A stretch of DNA of 64,000 nt from Clostridia bacterium. Its GTDB lineage: Bacteria > Bacillota > Clostridia > UMGS1883. Location of the stretch: assembly GCA_017505525.1 (NCBI GenBank), contig JAFVPB010000028.1, forward strand, positions 1 to 64,000, read 5' to 3'. Shown here piece by piece: positions 24,079-32,514 of this stretch; position 1 is the first letter of the stretch, and each line of letters opens with the position of its first letter. The position numbers and the translations under genes were made by a program. The notes beneath the pieces were generated by a model, which was not told the DNA's origin, did no database searches, and saw nothing but the letters and a program-made list of their open reading frames with translations.

Positions 24079-25320
24079 TTATGCGGTTTTTAAGAACTTG
24101 GGTTTGTTACATATCATATGTATTGACGGAGCACTTGCACGAAGACGAACACCGTAACGCCCTCCCTGGCGGATAATTTCAGGTTCTTTTAAAGATAATT
24201 CTTCTATTCCGGGCGAAACTATACCGTAGCCTGTTTGCCGCACCTGTTGAAGCGCATTCGCAATTTTATCGTATTCGCGTTTAGCCTCGGAAAGTGCACA
24301 AAGCATTGAAACAAGCTCTTCATCACTTGAAATTGAAAGCCCCGTTGTTTCTCCCAAAACAGAATAGAAAAGTCCTTCATTTGCATCAACGTCTACAACG
24401 GCACTACCGCTGCCAAGTGAAATTTCTCCTATTCTTGCCGACTGTATGTATTCATTTTCGCAAAGCATAGGAATAAAAGCATCAATATGGCTTATCTTAC
24501 TTATATACTCAATTGAATCGCGTACCGTTTTGTAAACAGAGCTTTTAAGATAATGTTCGCTCGGAAGTGCATCAATCCAACCCGGAAGCTTGATTCCAAG
24601 CTCTTTTATAGGAAATTCAAAGAGTACCGCTCGTATAATTTCCGTTATATCGTCAAGTCGCATATCTGCACAAGATAGTAAAAACACGGGAACACCATAC
24701 TTTTCCTGCAGTTCCTCCTTCGTTTTTATAGCCTTAGGACTTTCGGGCATAGCTGAATTAAGAAGTATTATAAAGGGCTTATTTATTTCTTTAAGCTCGT
24801 TTATTACTCTTTCCTCTGCCTCAACATAGTCATTTCTTTCAATATCGCAAACACTTCCATCAGTTGTTACAACAAGTCCTATTGTACTGTGCTCCCGTAT
24901 AACCTTTTGAGTGCCGATTTCAGCCGCCCTGTCAAAGGGAATATCTTCTTCAAACCATGGTGTTGTAACCATTCGCACCTCACCATCTTCACTGTGGCCC
25001 TGCGCACCCTTAACAAGATAACCCACGCAGTCAATCATCCTCACGTTGAACGAAGCATTGTCCTCAATTTTGATATTAACAGCTTCATTCGGAATAAATT
25101 TAGGTTCCGTTGTCATAATTGTTTTTCCCGAGCCACTCTGCGGAAGCTCGTCGTTAGCACGTGAGCGAATATGGTCGTTTTCAATATTGGGAAGCACCAA
25201 TAAATCCATAAATCTTTTGATAAAAGTAGATTTACCTGTTCTGACCGGCCCCACAACTCCAATATAAATATCGCCCTGTGTTCTCTTTGCAATATCGTTA
25301 TATATGTTGTACTCTGTCAT
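24079..25320 (-). CDS. spoIVA: N-terminal part of split spoIVA, 413 aa with 12 foreign residues
   Basis: SpoIVA is the ATPase that polymerises on the forespore surface as the base of the spore coat. The Walker A motif GPVRTGKST is at about 24-32; QSGSGKTIMTTEPKFIP, RMIDCVGYLVKGAQG and IREHSTIGLVVTTDG are family hallmarks. The match continues to GYGIVSPGIEELSLKEPEII and APSIH (residue 401). Then the frame enters the element: 12 unrelated residues (MICNKPKFLKTA) and a stop. B. subtilis SpoIVA is 492 residues, so about 91 C-terminal residues are missing; the first 45 of these are at 135-1. The start has GGAGGAG upstream. A sigma-E-like promoter precedes it. Unexcised, the product should not localise or assemble normally. 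Confidence 0.97.
   Translation of the reverse strand: MTEYNIYNDIAKRTQGDIYIGVVGPVRTGKSTFIKRFMDLLVLPNIENDHIRSRANDELPQSGSGKTIMTTEPKFIPNEAVNIKIEDNASFNVRMIDCVGYLVKGAQGHSEDGEVRMVTTPWFEEDIPFDRAAEIGTQKVIREHSTIGLVVTTDGSVCDIERNDYVEAEERVINELKEINKPFIILLNSAMPESPKAIKTKEELQEKYGVPVFLLSCADMRLDDITEIIRAVLFEFPIKELGIKLPGWIDALPSEHYLKSSVYKTVRDSIEYISKISHIDAFIPMLCENEYIQSARIGEISLGSGSAVVDVDANEGLFYSVLGETTGLSISSDEELVSMLCALSEAKREYDKIANALQQVRQTGYGIVSPGIEELSLKEPEIIRQGGRYGVRLRASAPSIHMICNKPKFLKTA
24118..24125. other. Right attachment core (ATGTATTG)
   Basis: A direct copy of the core at 136-143. On the minus strand it encodes I-H of APSIH in the SpoIVA frame. The two cores lie in the same codon phase, so exchange between them restores spoIVA in frame. 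Confidence 0.8.
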
Positions 25321-25352
25321 TTTCTCTCCTCCATACTTGTATGATTTGGTAT

Positions 25353-25383
25353 ATTGTATGTGGCGTATATTCCTAATATTACC
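25353..25383 (-). promoter_or_regulatory. Sigma-E-type promoter for spoIVA
   Basis: On the minus strand the -10 element CATACAAT (25360-25353) and the -35 element GTAATATT, separated by 14 bp. Both match the sigma-E consensus (-35 ATATT, -10 CATACAhT). The transcript would start about 25 nt upstream of the spoIVA ATG. This fits mother-cell expression. Confidence 0.8.
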
Positions 25384-25425
25384 TTTTTATTTGCAAATTA
25401 AGTTTTGTGAATTACGAATAAATTA

Positions 25426-25454
25426 TTGTATATTTATATCAATTATGTTATGAT
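25426..25454 (+). promoter_or_regulatory. Sigma-A promoter for the stalk-domain gene
   Basis: TTGTAT, a 17-bp spacer and TATGAT, about 60 bp upstream of the start at 25515. Divergent from the spoIVA promoter. Confidence 0.5.
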
Positions 25455-25514
25455 TAAATAAATTACAACAACGGTTTATGATACTTAAACATAATAGTAG
25501 AAAGAAGGAAAATT

Positions 25515-27641
25515 ATGAAAAAAAGATTTTTGAGTTTAGTGTTGATTTTGTCTGTACTAATAAATATGAACGCCTTTGAACTTCACACAAATGCATCAAA
25601 TGATAACATACATTATGATAATCCGTCGGGAACTATGTATTGTGTTAGTCCACATTATACAGTTGATGCATTTAAGATTGTTGACAGCAATTCGTATGGG
25701 CCTAGTTATAACGCTACGGAGAAAACAATATATGTAGAAAATAAGTGTACACTCGAAGCTGCGGATCAGGTTGAAATAGGTATTACTAAGGTTGTTGGTG
25801 GAACGACGTTAGAGGAATATTATAAAGCTATATGGGATGAAGTTAATTTTAAATATATTCCGTTTTCAGGAACAATAGAATCGTATTATATAAGTACAAT
25901 GCCTTTAGATAATGCTCCTAAATCCATACAGTTAGATGAGGGCACATATATAGTTAGAGTGTCAAAGGGTGGAGATTCTGTTTTCACAAGAATTATCATT
26001 GGCAGCGGAGAAAGTCCAGTTTCTGTTTACTTAAACGACAAGAAACTTGACTTTGATGTACCACCTGTTATTGAAGAAGGACGAACTCTAGTACCTCTTC
26101 GTGCACTATTTGAAGCTATGGGGATGACCGTTAATTGGGATAGTTCAACGTCAACCATTACAGCAACAAGTAAAGGTAATTCTATATCTATGAGAGTAAA
26201 CGAAACAACAGCAACCGTAAATGGCAAAACACTTACTATGGATATCCCACCCAAATTGGTTGATGGAAGAACTCTTGTCCCGGTACGTTTTATTTCTGAA
26301 AGTTTTGGAGCTGAAGTGAAATGGGACAGAGAAAAAAGAATTGTATATATTTACATAGAAAACTTAGTCGATGAAGAATATGTAGAGAATATGAAGAAAT
26401 ATCTTGCAGCGGAAACAATGTTAAACGGAATGCATATTGAAGATAAGATCTATGATAGGCTTGTTACACAGTCAGTTTCCAAAGATGTTGCAGGGGATGT
26501 TATAACGTTTTTTCAAAATCCTATCGGAAGTATAGGAGAGGCACTTTATAGCAGAAGACTGACCAGCGTAATTACTGATGCTTTAATCAACGATACTATG
26601 GTTGGTTTTTGGAGCGAATCAATAGAGCATGAATATGCTGTAGAAATTATTAAACTTGGAGAAGAAATACTTAAGGAAGTAAATAAAACAGCTCTTGATA
26701 GCACTACAGAGAGTTTAAAGCAGTTAAGAGCTGATTTAGATATAGATAAAATCGATGTATTAACCAAAAGTAAAAACATCAATAAAATAAGCAAAAGTAT
26801 TGATGCTGCGATGCATGACATTGAGCTAATGGAAGAACAAGGTGAAAATATACGCAAAAATGTTATTAAGTCTTGCAAGATAGACGTTGCTTGTGATTAT
26901 TTTGATTTGGGAAGTGATATTTATTCTTATGCAAACGCTATAAATGAGCAATCATGTATGATAAAAGCATTATATAATGTGAGAGAGCAGTATATCGATG
27001 GATTAATGCTTATATCTTCTGAAATAGATGATAAGCATTTATCAAAAGCTTTAGATGATGTATTAGACATCATGAGACAAGAGTTTGATGCTTGTGCTAA
27101 AAGTTATATTTCTAATGTTGGACAAAAAGTTTTAGAAAGCAATCTGTTTAAAGATTTTGCTATAGAAATGCTGAAAAAATCTGGAGAAAAGATTTTGATT
27201 AATGTTTTTAAGGTTTCAGCAGAGAAAGCATCTGTAGCTATGGCAGGGCTAGGCTCTACAGTTACATGGGGAATGATTGCTGGCAAAGCGACAGTTTTGG
27301 TGTGCGATTTGGCTATGGGCACAGCTAAAAGCGTTGAATCAGCAAAAAATATAAAACTATCTGTAGATGCTTATAATAAAATGCTACCTGTTTTAAAAAA
27401 TTACAGCCTTAGCATACAAAACGGAAATGATTGCTTTGATGAATATAAAAGTATTGCTAATGTTATATTGGCGATGAGAATATATTCACTTCAGATGACT
27501 AACGCGATGCTTAATGCTGATGAAAATAATAATTTCACAAAGCTTATGCGACAAATTAAAAGCGAACTGGGATATGATGAAAGTTTTGATGATTCCTGTA
27601 ACATTGAGTTAAATTTGTATAAGACACTTGATTTGTCGTAA
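25515..27641 (+). CDS. Secreted stalk-domain (copper amine oxidase N-like) protein, 708 aa
   Basis: Signal peptide at 1-28 (MKKRFLSLVLILSVLINM). Tandem stalk modules lie at about 170-280 (EEGRTLVPLRALFEAMGMTV and DGRTLVPVRFISESFGAEV). The C-terminal ~420 residues are helical, with a long predicted coiled-coil part (LKQLRADLDIDKIDVL, IDAAMHDIELMEEQGENI) and a small hydrophobic Gly/Ala-rich helix (KASVAMAGLGSTVTWGMIAG) that might insert in membranes. The latter combination resembles some secreted toxin or adhesin bodies, but no family is recognised. It lies outside the element, divergent from spoIVA, and its stalk module is similar to that of element gene 11883-13343. Confidence 0.8.
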   Translation: MKKRFLSLVLILSVLINMNAFELHTNASNDNIHYDNPSGTMYCVSPHYTVDAFKIVDSNSYGPSYNATEKTIYVENKCTLEAADQVEIGITKVVGGTTLEEYYKAIWDEVNFKYIPFSGTIESYYISTMPLDNAPKSIQLDEGTYIVRVSKGGDSVFTRIIIGSGESPVSVYLNDKKLDFDVPPVIEEGRTLVPLRALFEAMGMTVNWDSSTSTITATSKGNSISMRVNETTATVNGKTLTMDIPPKLVDGRTLVPVRFISESFGAEVKWDREKRIVYIYIENLVDEEYVENMKKYLAAETMLNGMHIEDKIYDRLVTQSVSKDVAGDVITFFQNPIGSIGEALYSRRLTSVITDALINDTMVGFWSESIEHEYAVEIIKLGEEILKEVNKTALDSTTESLKQLRADLDIDKIDVLTKSKNINKISKSIDAAMHDIELMEEQGENIRKNVIKSCKIDVACDYFDLGSDIYSYANAINEQSCMIKALYNVREQYIDGLMLISSEIDDKHLSKALDDVLDIMRQEFDACAKSYISNVGQKVLESNLFKDFAIEMLKKSGEKILINVFKVSAEKASVAMAGLGSTVTWGMIAGKATVLVCDLAMGTAKSVESAKNIKLSVDAYNKMLPVLKNYSLSIQNGNDCFDEYKSIANVILAMRIYSLQMTNAMLNADENNNFTKLMRQIKSELGYDESFDDSCNIELNLYKTLDLS

Positions 27642-27652
27642 TTATATTTAGA

Positions 27653-27686
27653 AACGTGTAACAAGCCTAAATGTTACACGTTTTTT
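27653..27686 (+). terminator. Intrinsic terminator
   Basis: AACGTGTAACA, an 8-nt loop and TGTTACACGTT, then a T-run. Ends the 708-residue stalk-protein gene. Confidence 0.9.
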
Positions 27687-27718
27687 ATATTAGCTTCCCT
27701 ATTTACATTATTCTCATT

Positions 27719-27931
27719 TTATGCCACTTCCAAATACTCGGGATTGTTATATATTAGTGAATTGGTGATAAACTCACACAAAGACGGAATCCACAGCCGG
27801 TCCATAGCGTGTAGTTTCAGATTCTTTAAAAGCCGTACAGCATATTTAATCTCTGCTATATTATTAAGATGTATATCGGCACATAAAAGCGATAATAAGG
27901 GGACAATGTATTTTTTACTATATTGCCTTTT
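27719..27931 (-). pseudogene. Possible gene remnant, ~70 codons without a start
   Basis: On the minus strand a frame of 70 codons ends at TAA (27721-27719). It reads VPLLSLLCADIHLNNIAEI, KYAVRLLKNLKLHAMDRL, WIPSLCEFITNSLIYNN, PEYLEVA, a natural protein-like composition rather than a random one. A TGA directly precedes it and no ATG occurs until near the end, so it looks like the C-terminal remnant of a lost gene. Family not recognised. The rest of the 365-bp gap before hisS is the terminator above and the hisS promoter. Confidence 0.3.
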
Positions 27932-27935
27932 TCAC

Positions 27936-27965
27936 TTGACAACACACATTATAAAATAGTAAAAT
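27936..27965 (+). promoter_or_regulatory. Promoter for hisS-aspS
   Basis: TTGACA, an 18-bp spacer and TAAAAT, with a 5' leader of about 35 nt. The leader is too short for a T-box riboswitch. Confidence 0.6.
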
Positions 27966-28006
27966 AAAATGATGACATCTATATTAAAAGAAAGGAAAGA
28001 TGTTTT

Positions 28007-29281
28007 ATGTCTATAACAGCTCCAAGAGGTACTGCGGATATACTTCCGTCAGATATTCTCAAGTGGAAATATATTGAAGGAAAAATTTCTGAAATATGCG
28101 ATAAATTCGGATTTGAAGAAATCAGAACTCCCATATTTGAAAATACCGAGCTTTTTGAACGCGGTGTTGGCGACACAACTGATGTTGTTCAGAAAGAAAT
28201 GTATACTTTTAACGATAAAGGCGGAAGAAGTATTACTCTTCGCCCTGAGGGTACGGCGTGTGTTGCCCGCGCATTTTTAGAGCACAATATTTACTCCAAG
28301 CCTCTCCCCGCAAAGCTTTTCTATTTAATTTCGTGCTACCGATATGAAAAGCCACAGGCAGGAAGGCTACGCGAATTCCATCAGTTTGGTGCAGAATGCT
28401 TCGGAAGCCAGAGTCCAGCCGTTGATGGAGAAATAATCACTCTCGCACACACAGTTTTAACAGAGCTTGGAATTGACGATGTTACTTTAAACATCAACTC
28501 AATCGGTTGCCCCGAATGCAGAAAGAAATACAATGAAGCTCTTAAAGACTATTTCCGTCCCCATATCGAGTCGGGCGAGCTTTGTGAAACCTGCCGCGGA
28601 AGATTCGATAAAAATCCTCTTCGTATTCTTGATTGCAAAAGTCCTGTATGCGGTAAAATAGCTGAAAGTGCTCCCGTTCTGCTTGATTACATCTGCGATG
28701 AATGTGCAGACCACTTTGAAAAGGTAAAAGGTTATCTCGATGCGGTTGGAATAAACTATGTAATCGATGGAACTATAGTTCGCGGACTTGATTACTACAC
28801 TAAAACTGTTTTTGAATTTAAAACATCGCTTGGCGGTGCTGCAGGCACAGTTTGCGGTGGCGGCAGATACGATGGACTTATAGAAGAGCTTGGCGGTGCA
28901 CCTACTCCCGCAATCGGCTTTGCAATGGGAATCGAAAGAATTATCCTTGCTCTTACCGATAACGGCAAAATGCCCGATTTTGAAAGCATTCCCGATGTGT
29001 ACGTTGCAAATATTGGTGATGAAAGTGATTTCTATGCAACAGTGCTTGTAAACAAATTAAGAAAAGCAGGTCTTAAAGCTGAACGCGATTTATGTGCGCG
29101 CAGCCTTAAGGCACAGATGAAATATGCTAATAAAATTGGTGCTAAATATTCAATAGTTATTGGAGAAGACGAAGCAAAATCAAACTCAGCCATTCTTAAG
29201 AATATGAACATAAAAACTGAAATAAGCGTTTCACTTGAAAACGCAGACGATATTTTAAAGGCAGTAATGGAGGAAAAGTAA
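28007..29281 (+). CDS. hisS: Histidyl-tRNA synthetase
   Basis: 424 residues, the usual bacterial length. Class II synthetase charging tRNA-His. APRGTADILPSD at the start, motif 2 SCYRYEKPQAGRLREFHQF (about 107-125), the histidine-specific motifs RGLDYYTKTVFEF and GGGRYDGLIEELGG, motif 3 PAIGFAMGIERI, and a C-terminal anticodon-binding domain. AAAGGAAAG upstream sets the start. Directly followed by aspS with no gap, a pairing seen in many Firmicutes. Confidence 0.97.
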   Translation: MSITAPRGTADILPSDILKWKYIEGKISEICDKFGFEEIRTPIFENTELFERGVGDTTDVVQKEMYTFNDKGGRSITLRPEGTACVARAFLEHNIYSKPLPAKLFYLISCYRYEKPQAGRLREFHQFGAECFGSQSPAVDGEIITLAHTVLTELGIDDVTLNINSIGCPECRKKYNEALKDYFRPHIESGELCETCRGRFDKNPLRILDCKSPVCGKIAESAPVLLDYICDECADHFEKVKGYLDAVGINYVIDGTIVRGLDYYTKTVFEFKTSLGGAAGTVCGGGRYDGLIEELGGAPTPAIGFAMGIERIILALTDNGKMPDFESIPDVYVANIGDESDFYATVLVNKLRKAGLKAERDLCARSLKAQMKYANKIGAKYSIVIGEDEAKSNSAILKNMNIKTEISVSLENADDILKAVMEEK

Positions 29282-31072
29282 ATGGATACAATGAAAGGCT
29301 TAAAAAGAACCTGTATGTGCGGCGAACTCAGAGAACAGCACATTGATAAAAAAGTTACTCTTATGGGTTGGGTTGCTAAAGCCCGTGATATGGGCGGACT
29401 TGTATTTGTCGATATCCGCGACAGAAGCGGTATATCACAGATAGTTTTTGAACCCGGCAACGAAGCACTTATAGAAAAGGCTTCATCACTTCATATGGAA
29501 TATGTTATAGCAGTAACAGGTACTGTACGTAAGCGCAGTAACCCAAACTGCAACATTCCCACAGGTCAGGTTGAAATACAGGCAGAGGAGCTTTTAATCC
29601 TCAATGCGAGCGAGGTTCCGCCTTTTGTTATCACAGATGATGTTAAGGCAGGCGAAGATTTACGCCTTAAGTATCGTTATCTCGACCTCAGAAGACCTAC
29701 TCTTGTAAAAACTCTTGAAATGCGCCACAAGGTTACACAGATTGCGCGCAGATACTTTGATGAAAACGGTTTCCTTGAAATCGAAACACCTATTCTTACA
29801 AAAAGCACACCTGAGGGTGCGCGCGACTACCTTGTTCCAAGCCGCGTTTACCCCGGTAATTTCTTTGCTCTTCCCCAGTCGCCTCAGCAGTACAAACAGC
29901 TTTTGATGCTTGGCGGAATGGACAGATACTTCCAGATTGCAAAGTGCTTCCGTGATGAAGATTTACGTGCTGACCGTCAGCCCGAATTCACACAGATCGA
30001 CCTTGAAATGTCGTTCGTTGATGAAAACGATGTTATGGCTATAAACGAAGGTTTCCTTAAGAAAGCCTTCAAGGAAATCCTTGATTACGATGTAGCGCTT
30101 CCGCTTCCCCGCCTCACGTGGCAGGAAGCGATGGACCGTTTTGGTTCGGACAAGCCCGATACCCGCTTTGGACTTGAATTAATTAATATGACAGATTTAT
30201 TTGCAGATTGCGAATTTAAGGCTTTCAGCGATGTATGTAAAAATGGTGGCAGTGTAAGAGCTATCAATGCAAGCGGACTTATGGATAAGCTTACAAGAAA
30301 AACTCTTGATTCGCTTGTAGAGTTCGTTAAGACCTACAAAGCTAAAGGTATGGCTTGGCTTATTATTGATGAAAACGAAATCCGCGGAAGCATTTCTAAA
30401 TTCTTCTCTCCCGAAGAGCTTAATGCTATCCGTGAACGTGCAAACGCTAAAGCTGGCGACGTTATATTATTCGTTGCTGATAAAGATAGTGTGGTATACG
30501 CTTCTCTTGGTGCACTCCGCTGCGAAATTGCAAAGAAATTCGATTTAATCCCCAATGGATTGTTCAATCTCCTTTGGGTAACTGATTTCCCACTTTTCGA
30601 GTACGACGAAGAAGAAAACCGCTACGTTGCTATGCACCACCCATTCACATCCCCGAAAGACGAGGATGTAGAATTCCTCACAACCGATCCATCAAAAGCA
30701 CATGCAAAGGCTTACGATATTGTTCTTAACGGTTATGAACTCGGTGGCGGCAGCATACGTATATACGACCCCGAAATGCAAGCTAAAATGTTTGAGGCAC
30801 TTGGCTTCACTCCCGAAGCAGCTCAGGAAAGATTTGGATATCTTCTTAATGCTTTCCGCTATGGCACACCACCACACGGCGGCCTTGCATATGGACTCGA
30901 CAGAATTGTTATGCTTATGGCAGGTGCTGAATCAATCCGCGATACAATCGCATTCCCCAAGGTTAAAGATAGTGGAGAGCTTATGATTGAATCTCCTGAT
31001 GTTGTTGATAAAAAGCAGCTCGACGAATTAGGTCTTGCAATTGTAAATCAGGTAGAGAAAAACAAAGAATAA
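29282..31072 (+). CDS. aspS: Aspartyl-tRNA synthetase
   Basis: 596 residues, bacterial type with the GAD insert. N-terminal OB anticodon-binding domain (VTLMGWVAKARDMGGLVFVD), class II catalytic core with motif 2 CFRDEDLRADRQPEFTQID, the GAD domain at about 290-410 and motif 3 YGLDRIVMLMAGAESIRD at the C-terminus. Its ATG begins right after the hisS stop codon (TAA-ATG); AGGAAAAG lies upstream. Cotranscribed with hisS. Whether it also charges tRNA-Asn cannot be read from the sequence here; no gatCAB genes are in the window. Confidence 0.97.
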   Translation: MDTMKGLKRTCMCGELREQHIDKKVTLMGWVAKARDMGGLVFVDIRDRSGISQIVFEPGNEALIEKASSLHMEYVIAVTGTVRKRSNPNCNIPTGQVEIQAEELLILNASEVPPFVITDDVKAGEDLRLKYRYLDLRRPTLVKTLEMRHKVTQIARRYFDENGFLEIETPILTKSTPEGARDYLVPSRVYPGNFFALPQSPQQYKQLLMLGGMDRYFQIAKCFRDEDLRADRQPEFTQIDLEMSFVDENDVMAINEGFLKKAFKEILDYDVALPLPRLTWQEAMDRFGSDKPDTRFGLELINMTDLFADCEFKAFSDVCKNGGSVRAINASGLMDKLTRKTLDSLVEFVKTYKAKGMAWLIIDENEIRGSISKFFSPEELNAIRERANAKAGDVILFVADKDSVVYASLGALRCEIAKKFDLIPNGLFNLLWVTDFPLFEYDEEENRYVAMHHPFTSPKDEDVEFLTTDPSKAHAKAYDIVLNGYELGGGSIRIYDPEMQAKMFEALGFTPEAAQERFGYLLNAFRYGTPPHGGLAYGLDRIVMLMAGAESIRDTIAFPKVKDSGELMIESPDVVDKKQLDELGLAIVNQVEKNKE

Positions 31073-31082
31073 TAACTATAAA

Positions 31083-31161
31083 TGCGGAGTTCGGAATTCG
31101 AAATGCGGAATGAAGGAAGATTTTCGCCAAGCGAAAATCTTCCTTCATTCCGAACTCCGCA
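31083..31161. repeat. Long palindromic repeat (MITE/REP-like)
   Basis: A 79-bp nearly perfect inverted repeat: outer arms TGCGGAGTTCGGAAT / ATTCCGAACTCCGCA, inner arms of 20 bp meeting at a CAA loop (GATTTTCGC-CAA-GCGAAAATC). One ~10-nt bulge interrupts the left arm. It lies between aspS and the DUF512 gene. Such GC-rich palindromes are dispersed non-coding repeats in many Clostridia; it could also act as a bidirectional terminator. Confidence 0.75.
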
Positions 31162-31194
31162 CTTAACATTTTACATTGAAAAGGAGGTAGCGAC

Positions 31195-32499
31195 TTGGCG
31201 GCAGAAATAAAATATGTGGAAAGTGGTAGTATTGCCGAAGAAATAGGGCTTGAAGAAGGCGATATAATCGCAGAAATCAATGGTATTCCAATAAAAGATG
31301 TGCTTGATTATCGCTATCTCATAAACGATGAATATATAACTCTCACAATTAAAACAAGGCAAAACACAACCGAAGAGGTGGAAATTGAAAAAGATGCTTA
31401 TGAGGACCTTGGCGTTGAATTCGTAAATTCGCTTATGGATAATCCCCAGCACTGCTCAAACAAATGTGTTTTCTGCTTTATCGACCAGCTTCCCAAGGGC
31501 ATGAGAAAATCGCTTTATTTCAAAGACGACGACACACGCCTTTCCTTCTTTCAGGGAAACTATGTAACACTTACAAATCTTGATGACGAAGAAATTGAAA
31601 GACTTATCCGCCTCAGGATAAGCCCGATAAACATATCTGTTCACACAACCGACGGAGATTTAAGAGTTAAAATGCTTAAAAATCCGAATGCATCACGCAT
31701 TATGGAAGTGATGAAAAAGTTTTACGATAACAACATCGATATGAATTGCCAGATTGTTCTTTGCCCCGGATTAAACGATGGAGCAGCACTCGAGAAAACT
31801 ATTTTTGATTTATATTCTTTTTACCCAAGAGTAAAAAGTGTTTCCATTGTACCCGTTGGCCTTACAAAGCACCGCGAGGGACTGTGTAAGCTAAATGAAG
31901 TCAACAAGGAAATCGCTCTTGATGTGCTTTCCCACATCCATTTCTGGCAGAATAAGTTCAGAAAAGAAACAAACTCAAACTTTATTTATGCATCCGATGA
32001 ATTTTATCTAAAGGCAGAGCTTCCCATCCCCTCTCCCGATTATTACGACGGATATCCTCAGCTTGAAAACGGAGTTGGGCTTATTGCCTCACTGCACGAG
32101 GATTTAGACGAAGCTTTAAAAACGACTTATGAAAACGTTAGCGCTCATTCCGTAACAATTGCAACGGGGAGTGCCGCTTACAAAACCATAAAAGAAGCTT
32201 GCGAAAAAATCACAAAGCTTTATCCCCAGATAAAAACGGATGTTAAAGAAATTAAAAATCACTTTTTCGGAGAAAGCGTTACCGTTGCAGGTCTTCTGTG
32301 TGCAAAAGATATAATTACTCAGCTGAAAGACGAAACTTTAGGCGACTATCTTTTAATAACAGATGAAATGCTCAGGTGCGGAAGCGACGTCTTCCTCGAT
32401 GATTTAACGCTTACCGATGTAAGTAATTCTCTTAACATAGAAGTAAAAGCCACACCGAGAGATGGCTTCAGCCTTTTACTTTCGGTGCTTGATAAATAA
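31195..32499 (+). CDS. DUF512 protein with PDZ and radical-SAM-like core
   Basis: 434 residues, TTG start after AAGGAGG. The N-terminal PDZ-like domain (VESGSIAEEIGLEEGDIIAE, IPIKDVLDY), then CSNKCVFCFIDQLPKGMRKS, a C-x3-C-x2-C cluster typical of radical SAM enzymes, and a C-terminal DUF512 domain (ATGSAAYKTIKEACEKI). The family is conserved in Firmicutes next to der, as here, and its function has not been defined to my knowledge. A role in ribosome or GTPase-linked biogenesis is only suggested by the neighbours. Confidence 0.88.
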   Translation: MAAEIKYVESGSIAEEIGLEEGDIIAEINGIPIKDVLDYRYLINDEYITLTIKTRQNTTEEVEIEKDAYEDLGVEFVNSLMDNPQHCSNKCVFCFIDQLPKGMRKSLYFKDDDTRLSFFQGNYVTLTNLDDEEIERLIRLRISPINISVHTTDGDLRVKMLKNPNASRIMEVMKKFYDNNIDMNCQIVLCPGLNDGAALEKTIFDLYSFYPRVKSVSIVPVGLTKHREGLCKLNEVNKEIALDVLSHIHFWQNKFRKETNSNFIYASDEFYLKAELPIPSPDYYDGYPQLENGVGLIASLHEDLDEALKTTYENVSAHSVTIATGSAAYKTIKEACEKITKLYPQIKTDVKEIKNHFFGESVTVAGLLCAKDIITQLKDETLGDYLLITDEMLRCGSDVFLDDLTLTDVSNSLNIEVKATPRDGFSLLLSVLDK

Positions 32500-32514
32500 A
32501 TGGAGGTAACCTAT

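Larger units (their letters stand above)
136..24125. mobile_element. ~24-kb intervening element inserted in spoIVA (skin-like)
   Basis: The element is bounded by two direct copies of ATGTATTG and interrupts spoIVA in frame. It carries a large serine recombinase next to one junction, as in the sigK skin element. Cargo comprises DNA methyltransferases, an ArdC-like protein, an MmeI-like restriction-modification enzyme, a MazF-like toxin, a primase, a second small serine recombinase and several hypothetical genes. No relaxase, coupling protein, type IV secretion, capsid or terminase genes were recognised. It could therefore be a mobilisable element, a decayed conjugative or phage element, or a domesticated sporulation-controlled one. 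The boundaries rest on the resumed SpoIVA reading frame on both sides. Whether excision is regulated is inference. Confidence 0.88.

Noticed and set aside
136-24125. CRISPR array, tRNA or rRNA genes in the element or window
   Set aside because: No regularly spaced repeats of 25-40 bp and no cloverleaf-like conserved GTTCRANTC arms were seen.
1-25320. Simple gene inactivation by random integration, not a regulated intervening element
   Set aside because: Not fully excluded. It is less favoured because both junctions keep codon phase with a shared core, the gene is mother-cell specific, and the SpoIVA parts on both sides show no decay in the visible sequence.
27744-27959. Plus-strand 71-codon frame opposite the gene remnant
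   Set aside because: No ribosome-binding site; the opposite strand gives the more protein-like sequence and this frame runs into the hisS promoter.
27966-28006. T-box riboswitch upstream of hisS
   Set aside because: The leader between the promoter and the start is only about 40 nt and lacks the T-box core TGGNACCGCG; the lysK leader is likewise too short.
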